Shown here: positions 16,574-25,253 of the stretch, piece after piece | Layout: each line of letters opens with the position of its first letter | How positions within the stretch are numbered: position 1 is the stretch's first letter | Source of the DNA: Acidimicrobiales bacterium | Lineage (GTDB): Bacteria > Actinomycetota > Acidimicrobiia > Acidimicrobiales > MedAcidi-G1 | Reading direction: 5' to 3' | Length of the DNA stretch: 64,000 nt | Assembly (NCBI GenBank): GCA_029242745.1 | Contig: JAQWTI010000005.1 | Location: 118,873-182,872, forward strand | Notes under the pieces: generated by a model | What the model was told of the DNA's origin: nothing | Databases searched by the model: none | Seen by the model: the letters and a program-made list of their open reading frames with translations, nothing else | Position numbers and translations under genes: made by a program

Positions 16574-17845
16574 CTACTCTCTTCCCACAAATCGATGGAG
16601 CCGGGATACCGGGAAGATCATGGCTACACACACTGTCGCCATAAGTACAAGAGCGCCGCTGAAACCCATTGAGGTGTCAGCCACCCAGCCCACTACCAGC
16701 GGCCCAGCGACACCTCCCACCTCAGCTATTCCAAACCACAATCCAGAAGCAAGCCCAGCGTTGCGTGGAGTCACAGGTTCTGACTCCAAGAGGGCCACCA
16801 GGATGAGTGGCATCAGTGCCGTCCGGGCTCCACCGATGACCACTGGGATTGGATCCAACGACGTGGGTAGCAGCACCACAGCCAGGGCCGCCAGAGCGGC
16901 TAATGCCAAAAAACAAGCCATGGTGGTCGCTAGATGCCGGCGCTCTGTCCTTCGAGGCACAATTAGCGAAGTAACCACTCCAACAAGGCCTCCAACGGCA
17001 ACCCAGTTAGCTGCCGCCATGGGTGAGAACCCGCTGTGTTCCCGCAGGACCTCAGGCATCCAACCTCCAAGACCATGAAAGACAAAGAAGATACCTAGAC
17101 CCAGCAGGAGGATGATACGAAACTCGGCGCTAGCCAGCAGGGTTTTTGGCCTATCTGAGCCCCCAACTTCTGCCTCGGTACTCAATGGCGGCTCAGGTCT
17201 GCGACTCCAGATAACCAACCAAGCCGTGAGGGCCAAAACGATCAGGGCCGTCTCCACCACGACCGTCGTCCGCCAAGAGCCTGTCAGCGGCATGAGAACT
17301 GAGTTTGAGAGAACCAGAGTGGCCGTACCACCGACAGCCGGCATGGCTGTGTAAATCCCAATGGCCAAACGTCGCTCGCGCTTGTTGGTAAACCACTGGC
17401 CGACGAACTTTGGCGCACCAGCCGATATCAGAGGGCCTCCGACCCCAAACAAAGCGACGGCCAACCAAAACGACCCCAATCCCCCCGCCAAGGCACGTAA
17501 AAATCCACTGGCAATCATCACGAGAGACCCCAGAGCAATTCCTTGACCCACTCCGAGACGGTCTAGGAGCTTTCCGCAGAATGGGGAACTTGCGATGTAG
17601 ATCAGTTGCCACGCACCAAGGGCTAGTCCCATACCACTGCGGCTCAAACCGAGGTCTGCTCGGACCTCTCCCACCAAAGGGGGGATGGACATGACCAGCA
17701 CCCCAAAGGTGAAGTAGATGGCACAAACCCCTCCAAGAAGAACCCACCGATAGGGAGGATGGGAGTCAACCACAGGCGCCACTAGCACATGTTCCCATGA
17801 AGCCCGTTCAGAAGCCGCGCCGGGTCCCCAGTTTTGCGCCAGCAT
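16574..17845 (-). CDS. Major facilitator superfamily transporter
   Basis: The product has twelve hydrophobic helices and MFS loop motifs such as GKLLDRLGVGQGI between helices 2 and 3. It resembles monocarboxylate/oxalate-type carriers. The start is uncertain: the ATG at 17845 leaves only 28 bases to the divergent PAC2 gene. GTG codons at 17788 and 17782, closer to the first helix, would leave more room for promoters. The gene lies 57 bases upstream of the sulfatase gene on the same strand, so a linked role in uptake of a sulfated compound is plausible but unproved. Confidence 0.88.
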   Translation of the reverse strand: MLAQNWGPGAASERASWEHVLVAPVVDSHPPYRWVLLGGVCAIYFTFGVLVMSIPPLVGEVRADLGLSRSGMGLALGAWQLIYIASSPFCGKLLDRLGVGQGIALGSLVMIASGFLRALAGGLGSFWLAVALFGVGGPLISAGAPKFVGQWFTNKRERRLAIGIYTAMPAVGGTATLVLSNSVLMPLTGSWRTTVVVETALIVLALTAWLVIWSRRPEPPLSTEAEVGGSDRPKTLLASAEFRIILLLGLGIFFVFHGLGGWMPEVLREHSGFSPMAAANWVAVGGLVGVVTSLIVPRRTERRHLATTMACFLALAALAALAVVLLPTSLDPIPVVIGGARTALMPLILVALLESEPVTPRNAGLASGLWFGIAEVGGVAGPLVVGWVADTSMGFSGALVLMATVCVAMIFPVSRLHRFVGRE

Positions 17846-17873
17846 CTGCAAACCTGTGGCAATGCCCTCTCAT

Positions 17874-18782
17874 ATGTCTGATCTTCGATGGACAGCCGCT
17901 GAACATCTTGTGCCAAAACTCGATCGGCCGATCTTGGTTGTGGCCTTTCGTGGTCTGTTCGATGCTGCCGGTTCGGCCACATCGGCTGTTCAATGGCTGG
18001 TGGAGCATTTGGACGCTCTCGAGGTGGGCGAAGTTGACCCAGAGAGTTTCTACGACTTCACCCAAGAACGACCAATCATCGAGTTCGATGCCGAGGGCGT
18101 ACGGCGTATCCGCTGGCCATCCAATCGTGTACTGGTTGCGCGTACTCCCGACGGTGAACGCGATCTGGTTCTGATGCCCGGTGTTGAACCTCACTTGAGG
18201 TGGCGTACCTTTACCGAGGCTCTGAGGGAGACGGCAACAATCACGGGTTCACAGTTGGTTGTGACCCTTGGTTCGATGAGCGGCATGTCGCCCCACACCC
18301 GTCCTCCGGCGGTAACTGGGAGCAGCACCAACCATGACCTAGCCAATCGGCTCGGCTTGGATCAACCCTCATATCAGGGACCCACCGGTGTGGTGGGAGT
18401 GTTACACGACACATTGGACACAGCGGGAGTGCCTGTCATCTCCCTGAGAGTGTCAGTTCCGTACTATCTGCCCGAATCTCCAAACCCGAAGGCCACTCGG
18501 GCCCTGCTGCGCCGATTTGAACAGGTCAGCGGGGTAAACACGGCTTTCGCTGATCTGGACGAATCAGCTACCGAATGGCAAATTCGGGTGGACGAGGCAG
18601 TAGCTGGCGATATCGAGGTGACAGCACATGTGAGGCGTCTGGAATCCCAGTTGGATCAGAGTGAAACCCTGATGCCGCGGGGCGATGATCTGGCCGCCGA
18701 GTTAGAGGCGTTCTTGCGGAGCCAGGACCCGAGCCCCACGCCAGAGGGTCAGCACCCCGCAGATCGGCCCGACGAGGACTAA
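17874..18782 (+). CDS. PAC2 family protein (proteasome-assembly-chaperone-like)
   Basis: The 302-residue protein begins with the PAC2 pattern PILVVAFRGLFDAAGSA (about residues 20-36). It contains LMPGVEPHLRWRTF, VVTLGSMSGMSPHTRPP and the motif PTGVVGVLHD, all typical of the actinobacterial PAC2 family. These proteins occur widely in proteasome-bearing Actinomycetota, but their exact role is not settled. I used the ATG at 17874, the third in-frame start, because it immediately precedes the conserved domain. The next gene starts 9 bases after the stop. Confidence 0.9.
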   Translation: MSDLRWTAAEHLVPKLDRPILVVAFRGLFDAAGSATSAVQWLVEHLDALEVGEVDPESFYDFTQERPIIEFDAEGVRRIRWPSNRVLVARTPDGERDLVLMPGVEPHLRWRTFTEALRETATITGSQLVVTLGSMSGMSPHTRPPAVTGSSTNHDLANRLGLDQPSYQGPTGVVGVLHDTLDTAGVPVISLRVSVPYYLPESPNPKATRALLRRFEQVSGVNTAFADLDESATEWQIRVDEAVAGDIEVTAHVRRLESQLDQSETLMPRGDDLAAELEAFLRSQDPSPTPEGQHPADRPDED

Positions 18783-18791
18783 GGACGCTGA

Positions 18792-19517
18792 TTGGGTGAG
18801 ACTGTCCTAATGGACCGTAATACTCTCCTCATCGCAGTCGAACGAGAAGGTCGTGCGCTGCTGGCCGCTGCCGAACGCGACGCTACGGCCCGAGTGGAGC
18901 ATTGCCCTGACTGGGACACGACTGCACTAGTCAGCCACATGACAACGGTTTGGGGCTATATGGCTACCCAGATTGAAGCAGCTTCACCAGACGGCCCTAC
19001 TCACCCTCACCTCGACGACCAGACGACAGCGTCTGACTGTTTGAATCGGCTCGTGGCACTCTTGGCGTCAGTCGACCCGTCGACACCATGCTGGAACTGG
19101 GGACCGGCCGAAGACCGGAATGCAGCTTGGATGGTTCGCCGAATGGCCCATGAAAACACCATCCATCGCTGGGATGCCGAAAACGCTGTTGGAGAACCAG
19201 CGCCGATTGATGCGGAGCTGGCTCATGACGGTGTCAATGAAATTCTGGACGTCGCCTGGCGCCACCAGCGGAGAGGGCCAGTTGTCGACTTTCCGTCGAC
19301 CACCCTTCACCTGCACCGCACAGATGGGGACGGCGAGTGGCTGCTGTCGGCTGTAGAAGATCAGCTTGTTGTGGGACGTGAACACGCTAAGGGTGACGCA
19401 GCGGCTCGAGGCACGGCCTCCGATCTCGTACTACTGGCATGGGGGCGCCGTCTGCCAACGCTCAAAATCTTCGGCGACGAGGCAGTTGTCGATGCTTGGG
19501 TAGCACTAACACCCTGA
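18792..19517 (+). CDS. Mycothiol-dependent maleylpyruvate isomerase family protein
   Basis: The 241-residue protein has the DinB-like four-helix domain with VEHCPDWDTTALVSHM near residue 36 and HENTIHRWDAE near residue 118, which supply the histidines of the usual metal site. A C-terminal alpha/beta domain follows, as in MDMPI proteins. Most such paralogues act on unknown substrates with mycothiol. The frame opens with TTG at 18792 preceded by AAGGA; an ATG at 18810 is the alternative start. A second paralogue is at 27616. The gene is convergent with the thiolase gene. Confidence 0.85.
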   Translation: MGETVLMDRNTLLIAVEREGRALLAAAERDATARVEHCPDWDTTALVSHMTTVWGYMATQIEAASPDGPTHPHLDDQTTASDCLNRLVALLASVDPSTPCWNWGPAEDRNAAWMVRRMAHENTIHRWDAENAVGEPAPIDAELAHDGVNEILDVAWRHQRRGPVVDFPSTTLHLHRTDGDGEWLLSAVEDQLVVGREHAKGDAAARGTASDLVLLAWGRRLPTLKIFGDEAVVDAWVALTP

Positions 19518-19533
19518 TCTTCGACCGCAATCT

Positions 19534-20730
19534 CTAATCCAGGTCTGTGCCCCAGATACCAACAAAGGACACCATCTCGCCTGGGTAACCCCCAAGGTTG
19601 TGGACCAGCGCTCGACTCCGGGTGTCCAGTGTGGTTATCCGGCGCTCAACAGGGGCCTCACCGCGGAGTTGCAACCACACTTCGTAGTGCATACGGAGCC
19701 CACTGGCTCCCACCGGGTGACCGAAACTCTTGAGCCCCCCATCGGTATTGACCGGTAAGTCCCCATCTAAAGCGAATCGGCCCTCAAGCACATCACTCCA
19801 TCCTTGACCACGTTCACTGAAACCAAGGTCCTCCATTAGGACCAACTCGGTCGGAGTAAAGCAGTCATGCACCTCAGCTAAAGCCAGTTCGGTCCGCGGA
19901 TCAGTTATACCTGCCTGGGCGTAGGCATCAGCGGCGGTTGCCGCGCACTCGGGCAGCGTAGTGAAGTCAAAATCCGGTTCGATCAGACCTGAGCCGTCAC
20001 CAGCTACGACCGACAGGGCTTTTACGTACAGCGGAGCATCGGTATAGTCCGTCGCCTTCTCAGCAGATACCACAACAGCCGCAGCGGCACCGTCAGCTAC
20101 GCCAGCACAGTCGAAAACCGACAGACACCCTGCCACCGGAGCCATCTTGCAGATGTCCTCGGCAGCGATCTCTCGACGAAACTGAGCTAAGTCGTTGCGG
20201 GCCCCGTTGTAATGATTCTTCTCCGCTATCTTCGCTACGACATACCGCAGCCGGTCCTCATCGATGCCGAATCGCTCGGCATAGGCAGGCAGCATGAGAC
20301 TAAACATGGCGGCAGCCGTCAGGGTGCGGTTGGTGCCATCAGTAGGAATGGGAAATGCATTTAAGCCCTGATAGCCACCATCTTTCACCTTCTCTCCACC
20401 TATAGCCACCGCTATGTCATAGGCCCCTGACGCCACGGCATAGCACGCTTGCCGAAGCGCCTCAGATCCGGTGGCGCAGTAGTTCTCGACCCGGGTCACC
20501 GGTCGGTTGTCAAGGCGGAGCGGAGAAGCCAGAGAGATACCCGAAGCCGAAGACTGTGACGTGCCATACCAGTAGGCATCGACATCGCTCTTGATAATAC
20601 CAGCGGAGTCCAACGCTAAACCGTGGGCGTCTATGAGCAGATCGTCAAGGGAGAGGTCCCAATGTTCGCGAAATGGGGTGCACCCCATGCCAACAATGGC
20701 AACCTGATCCCGAATACCATGCGATGCCAT
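19534..20730 (-). CDS. Thiolase (acetyl-CoA acetyltransferase / SCP-x type)
   Basis: The 398-residue enzyme carries out Claisen or retro-Claisen chemistry on acyl-CoA. The nucleophile cysteine lies in VENYCATGSEALRQA (about Cys84), the VHDCFTPTEL motif near residue 286 supplies a histidine, and GHPVGASGLR near 336 is the general-base loop. The C-terminal cysteine loop of ordinary thiolases reads HNLGGYPG, as in SCP-x/lipid-transfer and archaeal thiolases. The gene follows the synthase/OB-fold gene by 13 bases with a strong GAGAGGAG ribosome site. Such thiolases often need an OB-fold DUF35 partner, which the neighbour provides. Confidence 0.92.
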   Translation of the reverse strand: MASHGIRDQVAIVGMGCTPFREHWDLSLDDLLIDAHGLALDSAGIIKSDVDAYWYGTSQSSASGISLASPLRLDNRPVTRVENYCATGSEALRQACYAVASGAYDIAVAIGGEKVKDGGYQGLNAFPIPTDGTNRTLTAAAMFSLMLPAYAERFGIDEDRLRYVVAKIAEKNHYNGARNDLAQFRREIAAEDICKMAPVAGCLSVFDCAGVADGAAAAVVVSAEKATDYTDAPLYVKALSVVAGDGSGLIEPDFDFTTLPECAATAADAYAQAGITDPRTELALAEVHDCFTPTELVLMEDLGFSERGQGWSDVLEGRFALDGDLPVNTDGGLKSFGHPVGASGLRMHYEVWLQLRGEAPVERRITTLDTRSRALVHNLGGYPGEMVSFVGIWGTDLD

Positions 20731-20743
20731 CTACGCGCTCCTC

Positions 20744-22150
20744 TCAGCCCCTGATGGGCCGGGCCTTCCAAAAATAGTTATGTAGTCCGTCGGTGGTGAA
20801 CAGCCGACGGAAGGTCATCTCCACGCGACCACCTATTAACACCGCGTCCGGATCGACATCAGTTAGTTCGATAGGCATACGCCCACCTCCGTCGAAGTCA
20901 ACCACCGCAAATACAGTCGGTGGGCTCTGCGAATAGGCAAGGTGATCAACGGTGAAGGTGACCACAGTTCCGACGGCATTGGCCATAGGAATCGGATCCA
21001 TATTGTCCACCGTGCCTCCAGAAATACCCACCCGGCTAGGTGGCAGGTGGGTGATACCGGTACTCCGGTCGATCGATCCGACGAAACCATGCTTCCAGTC
21101 GCTGCGCCGCAGGGCAGCCGGTGATGACGGCCGAGCGGGTTTAGGCCGGTTAGGTGGCTGCACATTCAGGAGACCTCGCCAAGCGAGGTAGCGGGTGTAC
21201 GACACATCAGCTCGATTGTCGATCTGGGTGGCTACCGATCGAGTTGGCCGACCGACTCTCAATTCTGCAGTAATACGAAAAAGCAAAACCTCGCATCCGT
21301 CAGCAAGCGCCACGAGGGCCACCACGTCGTTTGCCTTGGCGCTGTCAAGCACATCAGCTAAGAGCAGGGCTGGTTGCGCGGCCCCGGTATTGCCGATAGT
21401 GGCCGCCAGGTCGTCGGCTACGGCTACCCCAAGGCCTGCAGCGGTCTTTCGAGTGGCCCGATCATGAAGGCCGGTGACCACGGCAACGCTGACGTCGTCC
21501 ACGGTCAGGCCAGCGGCAACTAGGGCGTCAGCCCATGCCTGACGAACAAGTGGCGAATAAGCCTGTTCACCGAAACGATCCTCCCAAGTATGGGAATGGT
21601 TGCTGCCGGGAATGCGCCAGCGGTCAGTGAACTCGGCTGTGGTCGTGGCTCCCCCTAAGTATTCAGCCAGCAGCGGCCCGTCGGTCGACGACCCAGTCAG
21701 AATCGCCGCAGCAGCGTCACCGCCACCACCGTCCTCGGGTCCGGTCGGCAGGCTGACCCTCACATCAGAACTCACAACCAAAGTCCGACCCGGCGTAGTC
21801 AGGGCAGTCCTTAAGGCGCCAACGGCAGACCGCTGAGCGCCACCGAAGTCAAGTGCAGACACCGATGCATCTAGCCGAAGAGCGGCATGTATGGCGGTGG
21901 CATTGGTCTTATCGAGATAAGCCGGAGCGACGGTCGAGAACCAGAGGGCATCGGGAGGTAGCGCTGCTGTCGAACCAAGAGCTCGGCGAGCCGCCTCGAC
22001 CCCCATGGTGGTCGTGTCCTCGTCAAAGGAGGCCACCGAACGGTAGCCACGACCAGAAGGGGTACCCATGACCGCAGCAATCTCAGCCCGGTCCAGACGG
22101 CGATACGGCACATGGGTGCCGTATGCGAGAATCCCCTTGGTCGTGCGCAT
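20744..22150 (-). CDS. HMG-CoA-synthase-like protein fused to an OB-fold (DUF35) domain
   Basis: Residues 1-300 have the thiolase-superfamily fold of HMG-CoA synthase/KAS III: TKGILAYGTHVPYRRL at the start, the PAYLDKTNA region, and TIGNTGAAQPALLLADVL near residue 250. From about residue 340 a beta-rich OB-fold follows with MANAVGTVVTFTVDHLAY and ending FRRLFTTDG, typical of DUF35 acyl-CoA-associated domains. The segment that normally holds the nucleophile cysteine reads LDFGGAQRSAVGAL, without a cysteine. It may therefore act as a scaffold for the coupled thiolase rather than as a synthase. The start lies beside a TetR-type palindrome. Confidence 0.85.
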   Translation of the reverse strand: MRTTKGILAYGTHVPYRRLDRAEIAAVMGTPSGRGYRSVASFDEDTTTMGVEAARRALGSTAALPPDALWFSTVAPAYLDKTNATAIHAALRLDASVSALDFGGAQRSAVGALRTALTTPGRTLVVSSDVRVSLPTGPEDGGGGDAAAAILTGSSTDGPLLAEYLGGATTTAEFTDRWRIPGSNHSHTWEDRFGEQAYSPLVRQAWADALVAAGLTVDDVSVAVVTGLHDRATRKTAAGLGVAVADDLAATIGNTGAAQPALLLADVLDSAKANDVVALVALADGCEVLLFRITAELRVGRPTRSVATQIDNRADVSYTRYLAWRGLLNVQPPNRPKPARPSSPAALRRSDWKHGFVGSIDRSTGITHLPPSRVGISGGTVDNMDPIPMANAVGTVVTFTVDHLAYSQSPPTVFAVVDFDGGGRMPIELTDVDPDAVLIGGRVEMTFRRLFTTDGLHNYFWKARPIRG

Positions 22151-22171
22151 CTGTGGCTCCGTTTGTTATGG

Positions 22172-22190
22172 ATCTGACGGGCCGTCAGAT
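22172..22190. promoter_or_regulatory. TetR-type operator palindrome, copy 1
   Basis: ATCTGACGGGCCGTCAGAT has perfect 9-bp arms around one central base. It lies 22 bases upstream of the HMG-CoA-synthase-like start and is matched by a second copy at 22284-22302 in the same divergent intergenic region. Short near-perfect palindromes of this size are typical TetR-family sites. Confidence 0.8.
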
Positions 22191-22283
22191 TCTAGGGGTC
22201 GTGCCACCGAAGCCCCCTACCTCTGTCCCAATCCCGCCAATACATGAGGTGGGACAACCGCTGAACCCCCCGGTACCGTAGAG

Positions 22284-22302
22284 ATCTGACGGACCGTCAG
22301 AT
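22284..22302. promoter_or_regulatory. TetR-type operator palindrome, copy 2
   Basis: ATCTGACGGACCGTCAGAT differs from copy 1 only in the central base. It lies 29 bases upstream of the acyl-CoA dehydrogenase start at 22332. The two centres are 112 bp apart, so each divergent operon has its own copy. The cognate regulator is not identified; the TetR gene at 32137 is one candidate. Confidence 0.8.
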
Positions 22303-22331
22303 TATTTACCCTCCCTCACCCCGGACCCCCT

Positions 22332-23525
22332 ATGGACTTTGATTTCACCGCCGAACAAGAGGCCTTTCGAGTTGAAGTAAAGGCCTTTCTCGACGCCAAC
22401 TACGATCCTGAGGTCTTCGACCCCACCCGGGAGAACATGGCGCAGATTGTTGACACGCCTAAGCGCCGAGCCTTAATGAAGAAGATGGGTGAGCAAGGCT
22501 GGCTTGGCATCACGTGGCCCAAGGAGTACGGCGGCCAAGAGGGCGAGGGCGTCTACGAGTACATCCTCAACGAAGCCCTAGCTGAACGGGGCGGCCCCCA
22601 GATCGGCAAGGGCGTCGGCATTATCGGCAAAACCCTCATCGCCCATGGGTCAGAGTTCCTAAAGGAGGAGTTCCTGCCCAAGATTCTGGCCAACGAGGTG
22701 GAGTTCGCCATCGGTTACAGCGAACCCGAGGCGGGCTCAGATGCCGCAGCTATGAAGCTCAAAGCCACCGAGACTGAGGGCGGCTGGCTCCTCAACGGCC
22801 AGAAGACCTGGACCACCTCAGCCCACTTTGCTGAGTGGTACTGGGTAGGTGCTCGCACCAACCCCGATGCCCCGAAGCATTCAGGTATCACACTGTTCCT
22901 AGTGCCACTGGACCACCCCGGGGTGACCGTTCAGGGCATCTGGACCATGGGTGATGAACGTACCAACGACGTGTTCTTTGACGACGTATTTGTCCCTGAT
23001 GAGTACGTGGTCGGCCAGTTAGACCACGGTTTCCAGTACATCTCTCAGGCCCTCGACATAGAACGGTTCACCATGTTCACGTTCTCACCGGTACAGCAGC
23101 GCCTCGATCTTCTGATCGACCATGTACGTAGTGCTACTCGCGACGGTAAACCACTGAAGGATTGTCCGAAAGTTCGCTCGCGTATCGCCCGTCTGGCCAC
23201 TACCGCGGAGGTAGCAAGGGGCATGGGCTTACGGGTTGTCGATGCGTCAATACGGGCCGAAACCAACGGAGGCGCACCTCCGACTATTGAGGCGTCTGAG
23301 TACAAGTTGTTTACCACCGAGTTCTCCAAGGTGCTGGCTGACGCGTCGATGGATCTCTGTGGACCTGGCAGCCAACTACGGGTGGGAACAGCAGAGGCCC
23401 CAATGGCCGGCAGGGCAGAATCGACCTACCGCTACACGGTGCTGGACACCATCGGCGGCGGTACCTCAGAGGTACAAAAGAACATCATTTCTCGCCGTGG
23501 GCTCGAACTCCCTAAAAACTTCTAG
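22332..23525 (+). CDS. Acyl-CoA dehydrogenase
   Basis: This 397-residue flavoprotein introduces an alpha,beta double bond into acyl-CoA and passes electrons to ETF. It has the family segments GYSEPEAGSDAAAMK (near residue 135), NGQKTWTTSA, and the C-terminal DTIGGGTSEVQKNIISRR that binds FAD and closes the domain. It is the first gene of a rightward operon under a TetR-type palindrome. A second, diverged dehydrogenase ends the operon, so a hetero-oligomer like those of steroid side-chain degradation is possible. Confidence 0.94.
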   Translation: MDFDFTAEQEAFRVEVKAFLDANYDPEVFDPTRENMAQIVDTPKRRALMKKMGEQGWLGITWPKEYGGQEGEGVYEYILNEALAERGGPQIGKGVGIIGKTLIAHGSEFLKEEFLPKILANEVEFAIGYSEPEAGSDAAAMKLKATETEGGWLLNGQKTWTTSAHFAEWYWVGARTNPDAPKHSGITLFLVPLDHPGVTVQGIWTMGDERTNDVFFDDVFVPDEYVVGQLDHGFQYISQALDIERFTMFTFSPVQQRLDLLIDHVRSATRDGKPLKDCPKVRSRIARLATTAEVARGMGLRVVDASIRAETNGGAPPTIEASEYKLFTTEFSKVLADASMDLCGPGSQLRVGTAEAPMAGRAESTYRYTVLDTIGGGTSEVQKNIISRRGLELPKNF

Positions 23526-23544
23526 GACGAATAGGTATCCAACC

Positions 23545-24711
23545 GTGACCGCAAGACCCTTCCTTGACGGCATCACCGTGCTGGACCTCTCCTCGGTAGG
23601 GCCCGCGTCACGAGCTTCTCGCTGGCTGGCCGACTGGGGAGCCACGGTCATCAAGGTGGGACCAGTGCCGCGTGACGCCGACGTGCAGATCAACCCGCCT
23701 ATATACGCCTACAGCGCCCACCGGGGCATGAGTCGAGTCCTGCTCGATCTTAAGTCTGACGGAGGACGCGACGCCTTCCTCCGACTTTCTGCAAATGCAG
23801 ATGTCGTCATCGAGAGTTTTCGTCCGGGCGCAATCAATCGACTGGGAATCGGATACGAGGCGCTGCGAGGCGTGAACCCCGGCATCGTGCTGTGCTCAAC
23901 CACCGGCTTCGGCCAGACCGGCCCGCGCTCCAATTGGGCTGGCCACGATCTCAACTACCTGGCCGTTAGTGGCTACCTTCACTGCTCGAGCAGGACCACC
24001 AGCGGTGGCCCGGCGCTGCCTGGAGCCACGGTGGCCGACAGTGCTGGTGGAGGACTGCACGCCGTGGCCGCTATCTGCGCTGCTTTGACCGCCAGAGCCA
24101 CCACCGGCAAAGGCACCCACCTCGACGTTTCGATAGCGGACGGAGTGCTGTCACTTATGTCGTTGGCAGTCGATGAGTACTTGGCCGACGGGACCGAGCC
24201 CAGACCCGGTCACGGCCTGCTCACCGGGCGGTACGCCTGGTACGACCTCTACGAAGCCGCCGACAGCCGATGGCTCGCAGTAGGAGCCATCGAACCCCGC
24301 TTTTTCGCCAACCTTTGTCGCAATCTGGACTGCGAACACTGGCTAGATCATCAATACGATGACGACTCAGTCGATGGTATGCGGGCAGAATTCGCAGCCA
24401 CCTTCGCCAGTCGTGATCGCAACCATTGGGTAGAGCTCCTAGGCCCAAGCGATACGTGCGTCACTCCGGTGCTCGACATACCTGAACTTCTGACTGATGA
24501 GCAGTACCTGGCTAGAGGTGCCTTCGTCGAGGTTAACCATCCGACAGCCGGCACCATTTCTCAGGTAGCTGCCCCACTGGCCGGACAAGTCAACGCGACA
24601 ACACTGCCTATAAGGGACACCGGCAGACCAGACACCGATGAGATTCTGGCTGCTGCTGGCCTAAAGCCCGACGAACTGGACTTCCTCCGGGCTGAAGGAG
24701 CAATCGCATGA
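23545..24711 (+). CDS. CaiB/BaiF family (class III) CoA-transferase
   Basis: The 388-residue enzyme moves CoA between acyl groups through an aspartyl-CoA intermediate. It shows the family start FLDGITVLDLSS, the segment RVLLDLKSDGGRDAF, and GRYAWYDLYEAADSRWLAVGA. The catalytic aspartate should be in the GHDLNYLAVSG region (near residue 133), where GxDL/N is typical. I use the GTG at 23545: the frame stays open far upstream, but that part lies inside the dehydrogenase gene. The stop overlaps the next start as ATGA. A racemase such as AMACR shares this fold and is an alternative. Confidence 0.9.
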   Translation: MTARPFLDGITVLDLSSVGPASRASRWLADWGATVIKVGPVPRDADVQINPPIYAYSAHRGMSRVLLDLKSDGGRDAFLRLSANADVVIESFRPGAINRLGIGYEALRGVNPGIVLCSTTGFGQTGPRSNWAGHDLNYLAVSGYLHCSSRTTSGGPALPGATVADSAGGGLHAVAAICAALTARATTGKGTHLDVSIADGVLSLMSLAVDEYLADGTEPRPGHGLLTGRYAWYDLYEAADSRWLAVGAIEPRFFANLCRNLDCEHWLDHQYDDDSVDGMRAEFAATFASRDRNHWVELLGPSDTCVTPVLDIPELLTDEQYLARGAFVEVNHPTAGTISQVAAPLAGQVNATTLPIRDTGRPDTDEILAAAGLKPDELDFLRAEGAIA

Positions 24712-25253
24712 GCAGTAGCCCAATTACTGAACTACTCCCCGTTCCTGATGAGGTCACCGCACGTATTGGCCTGATCCAGTACGAGGTGGAAGGCAGCTTC
24801 CCAGTCGAAAATGGCTATGTCTGGACTACTTGTGCCTCAGTCGAGAACGGTAACCCGCTGTTCTGGAATGAAACGGTGGCCAACGAGCTAACCAACGGCC
24901 CAATCGCCCCGCCAACCATGCTCTCAGTCTGGTTCCGGCCCCACCACTGGTCCCCGGGACGCACCGAATCGGCTGTGCCGCTTCAGGCTCACTTCGATCT
25001 AAAGGACGCCCTTGACCTCCCGGAGGCAATCATCTCCTCAAATACCAACACATTCCACGAACCAGTCCGTATCGGTGATCGGGTCCGGTCTCGACAGATC
25101 TTGCGGTCGATCAGCGAACCCAAGACGACGAAACTGGGTTACGGCCGCTTCTGGACTATCGACGTGGAGTACTTAAACCAAAAAGATGCGCTACTCGGTG
25201 TGGAGTCATACACCGCCTTCGGCTACCACCGTCTAGGAGGAGACAGGTCATGA
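24708..25253 (+). CDS. MaoC-type dehydratase, FAS1-like N-terminal half
   Basis: The 181-residue hotdog protein resembles the N-terminal domain of FAS1-like/MaoC hydratases, with an early ARIGLIQYEVEG strand, the hot-dog helix region NELTNGPIAPPTMLSVWF, and the EPVRIGDRVRSRQILRS strand. It lacks an obvious catalytic Asp-His pair. It overlaps both neighbours by ATGA junctions, and the next gene encodes the complementary half. By analogy with ChsH1-ChsH2, the two proteins likely form a heteromeric enoyl-CoA hydratase. Confidence 0.85.
   Translation: MSSSPITELLPVPDEVTARIGLIQYEVEGSFPVENGYVWTTCASVENGNPLFWNETVANELTNGPIAPPTMLSVWFRPHHWSPGRTESAVPLQAHFDLKDALDLPEAIISSNTNTFHEPVRIGDRVRSRQILRSISEPKTTKLGYGRFWTIDVEYLNQKDALLGVESYTAFGYHRLGGDRS

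Noticed and set aside
23236..23544. Long upstream extension of the CoA-transferase frame
   Set aside because: It lies inside the acyl-CoA dehydrogenase gene in another frame and lacks family similarity; the GTG at 23545 precedes the conserved start.
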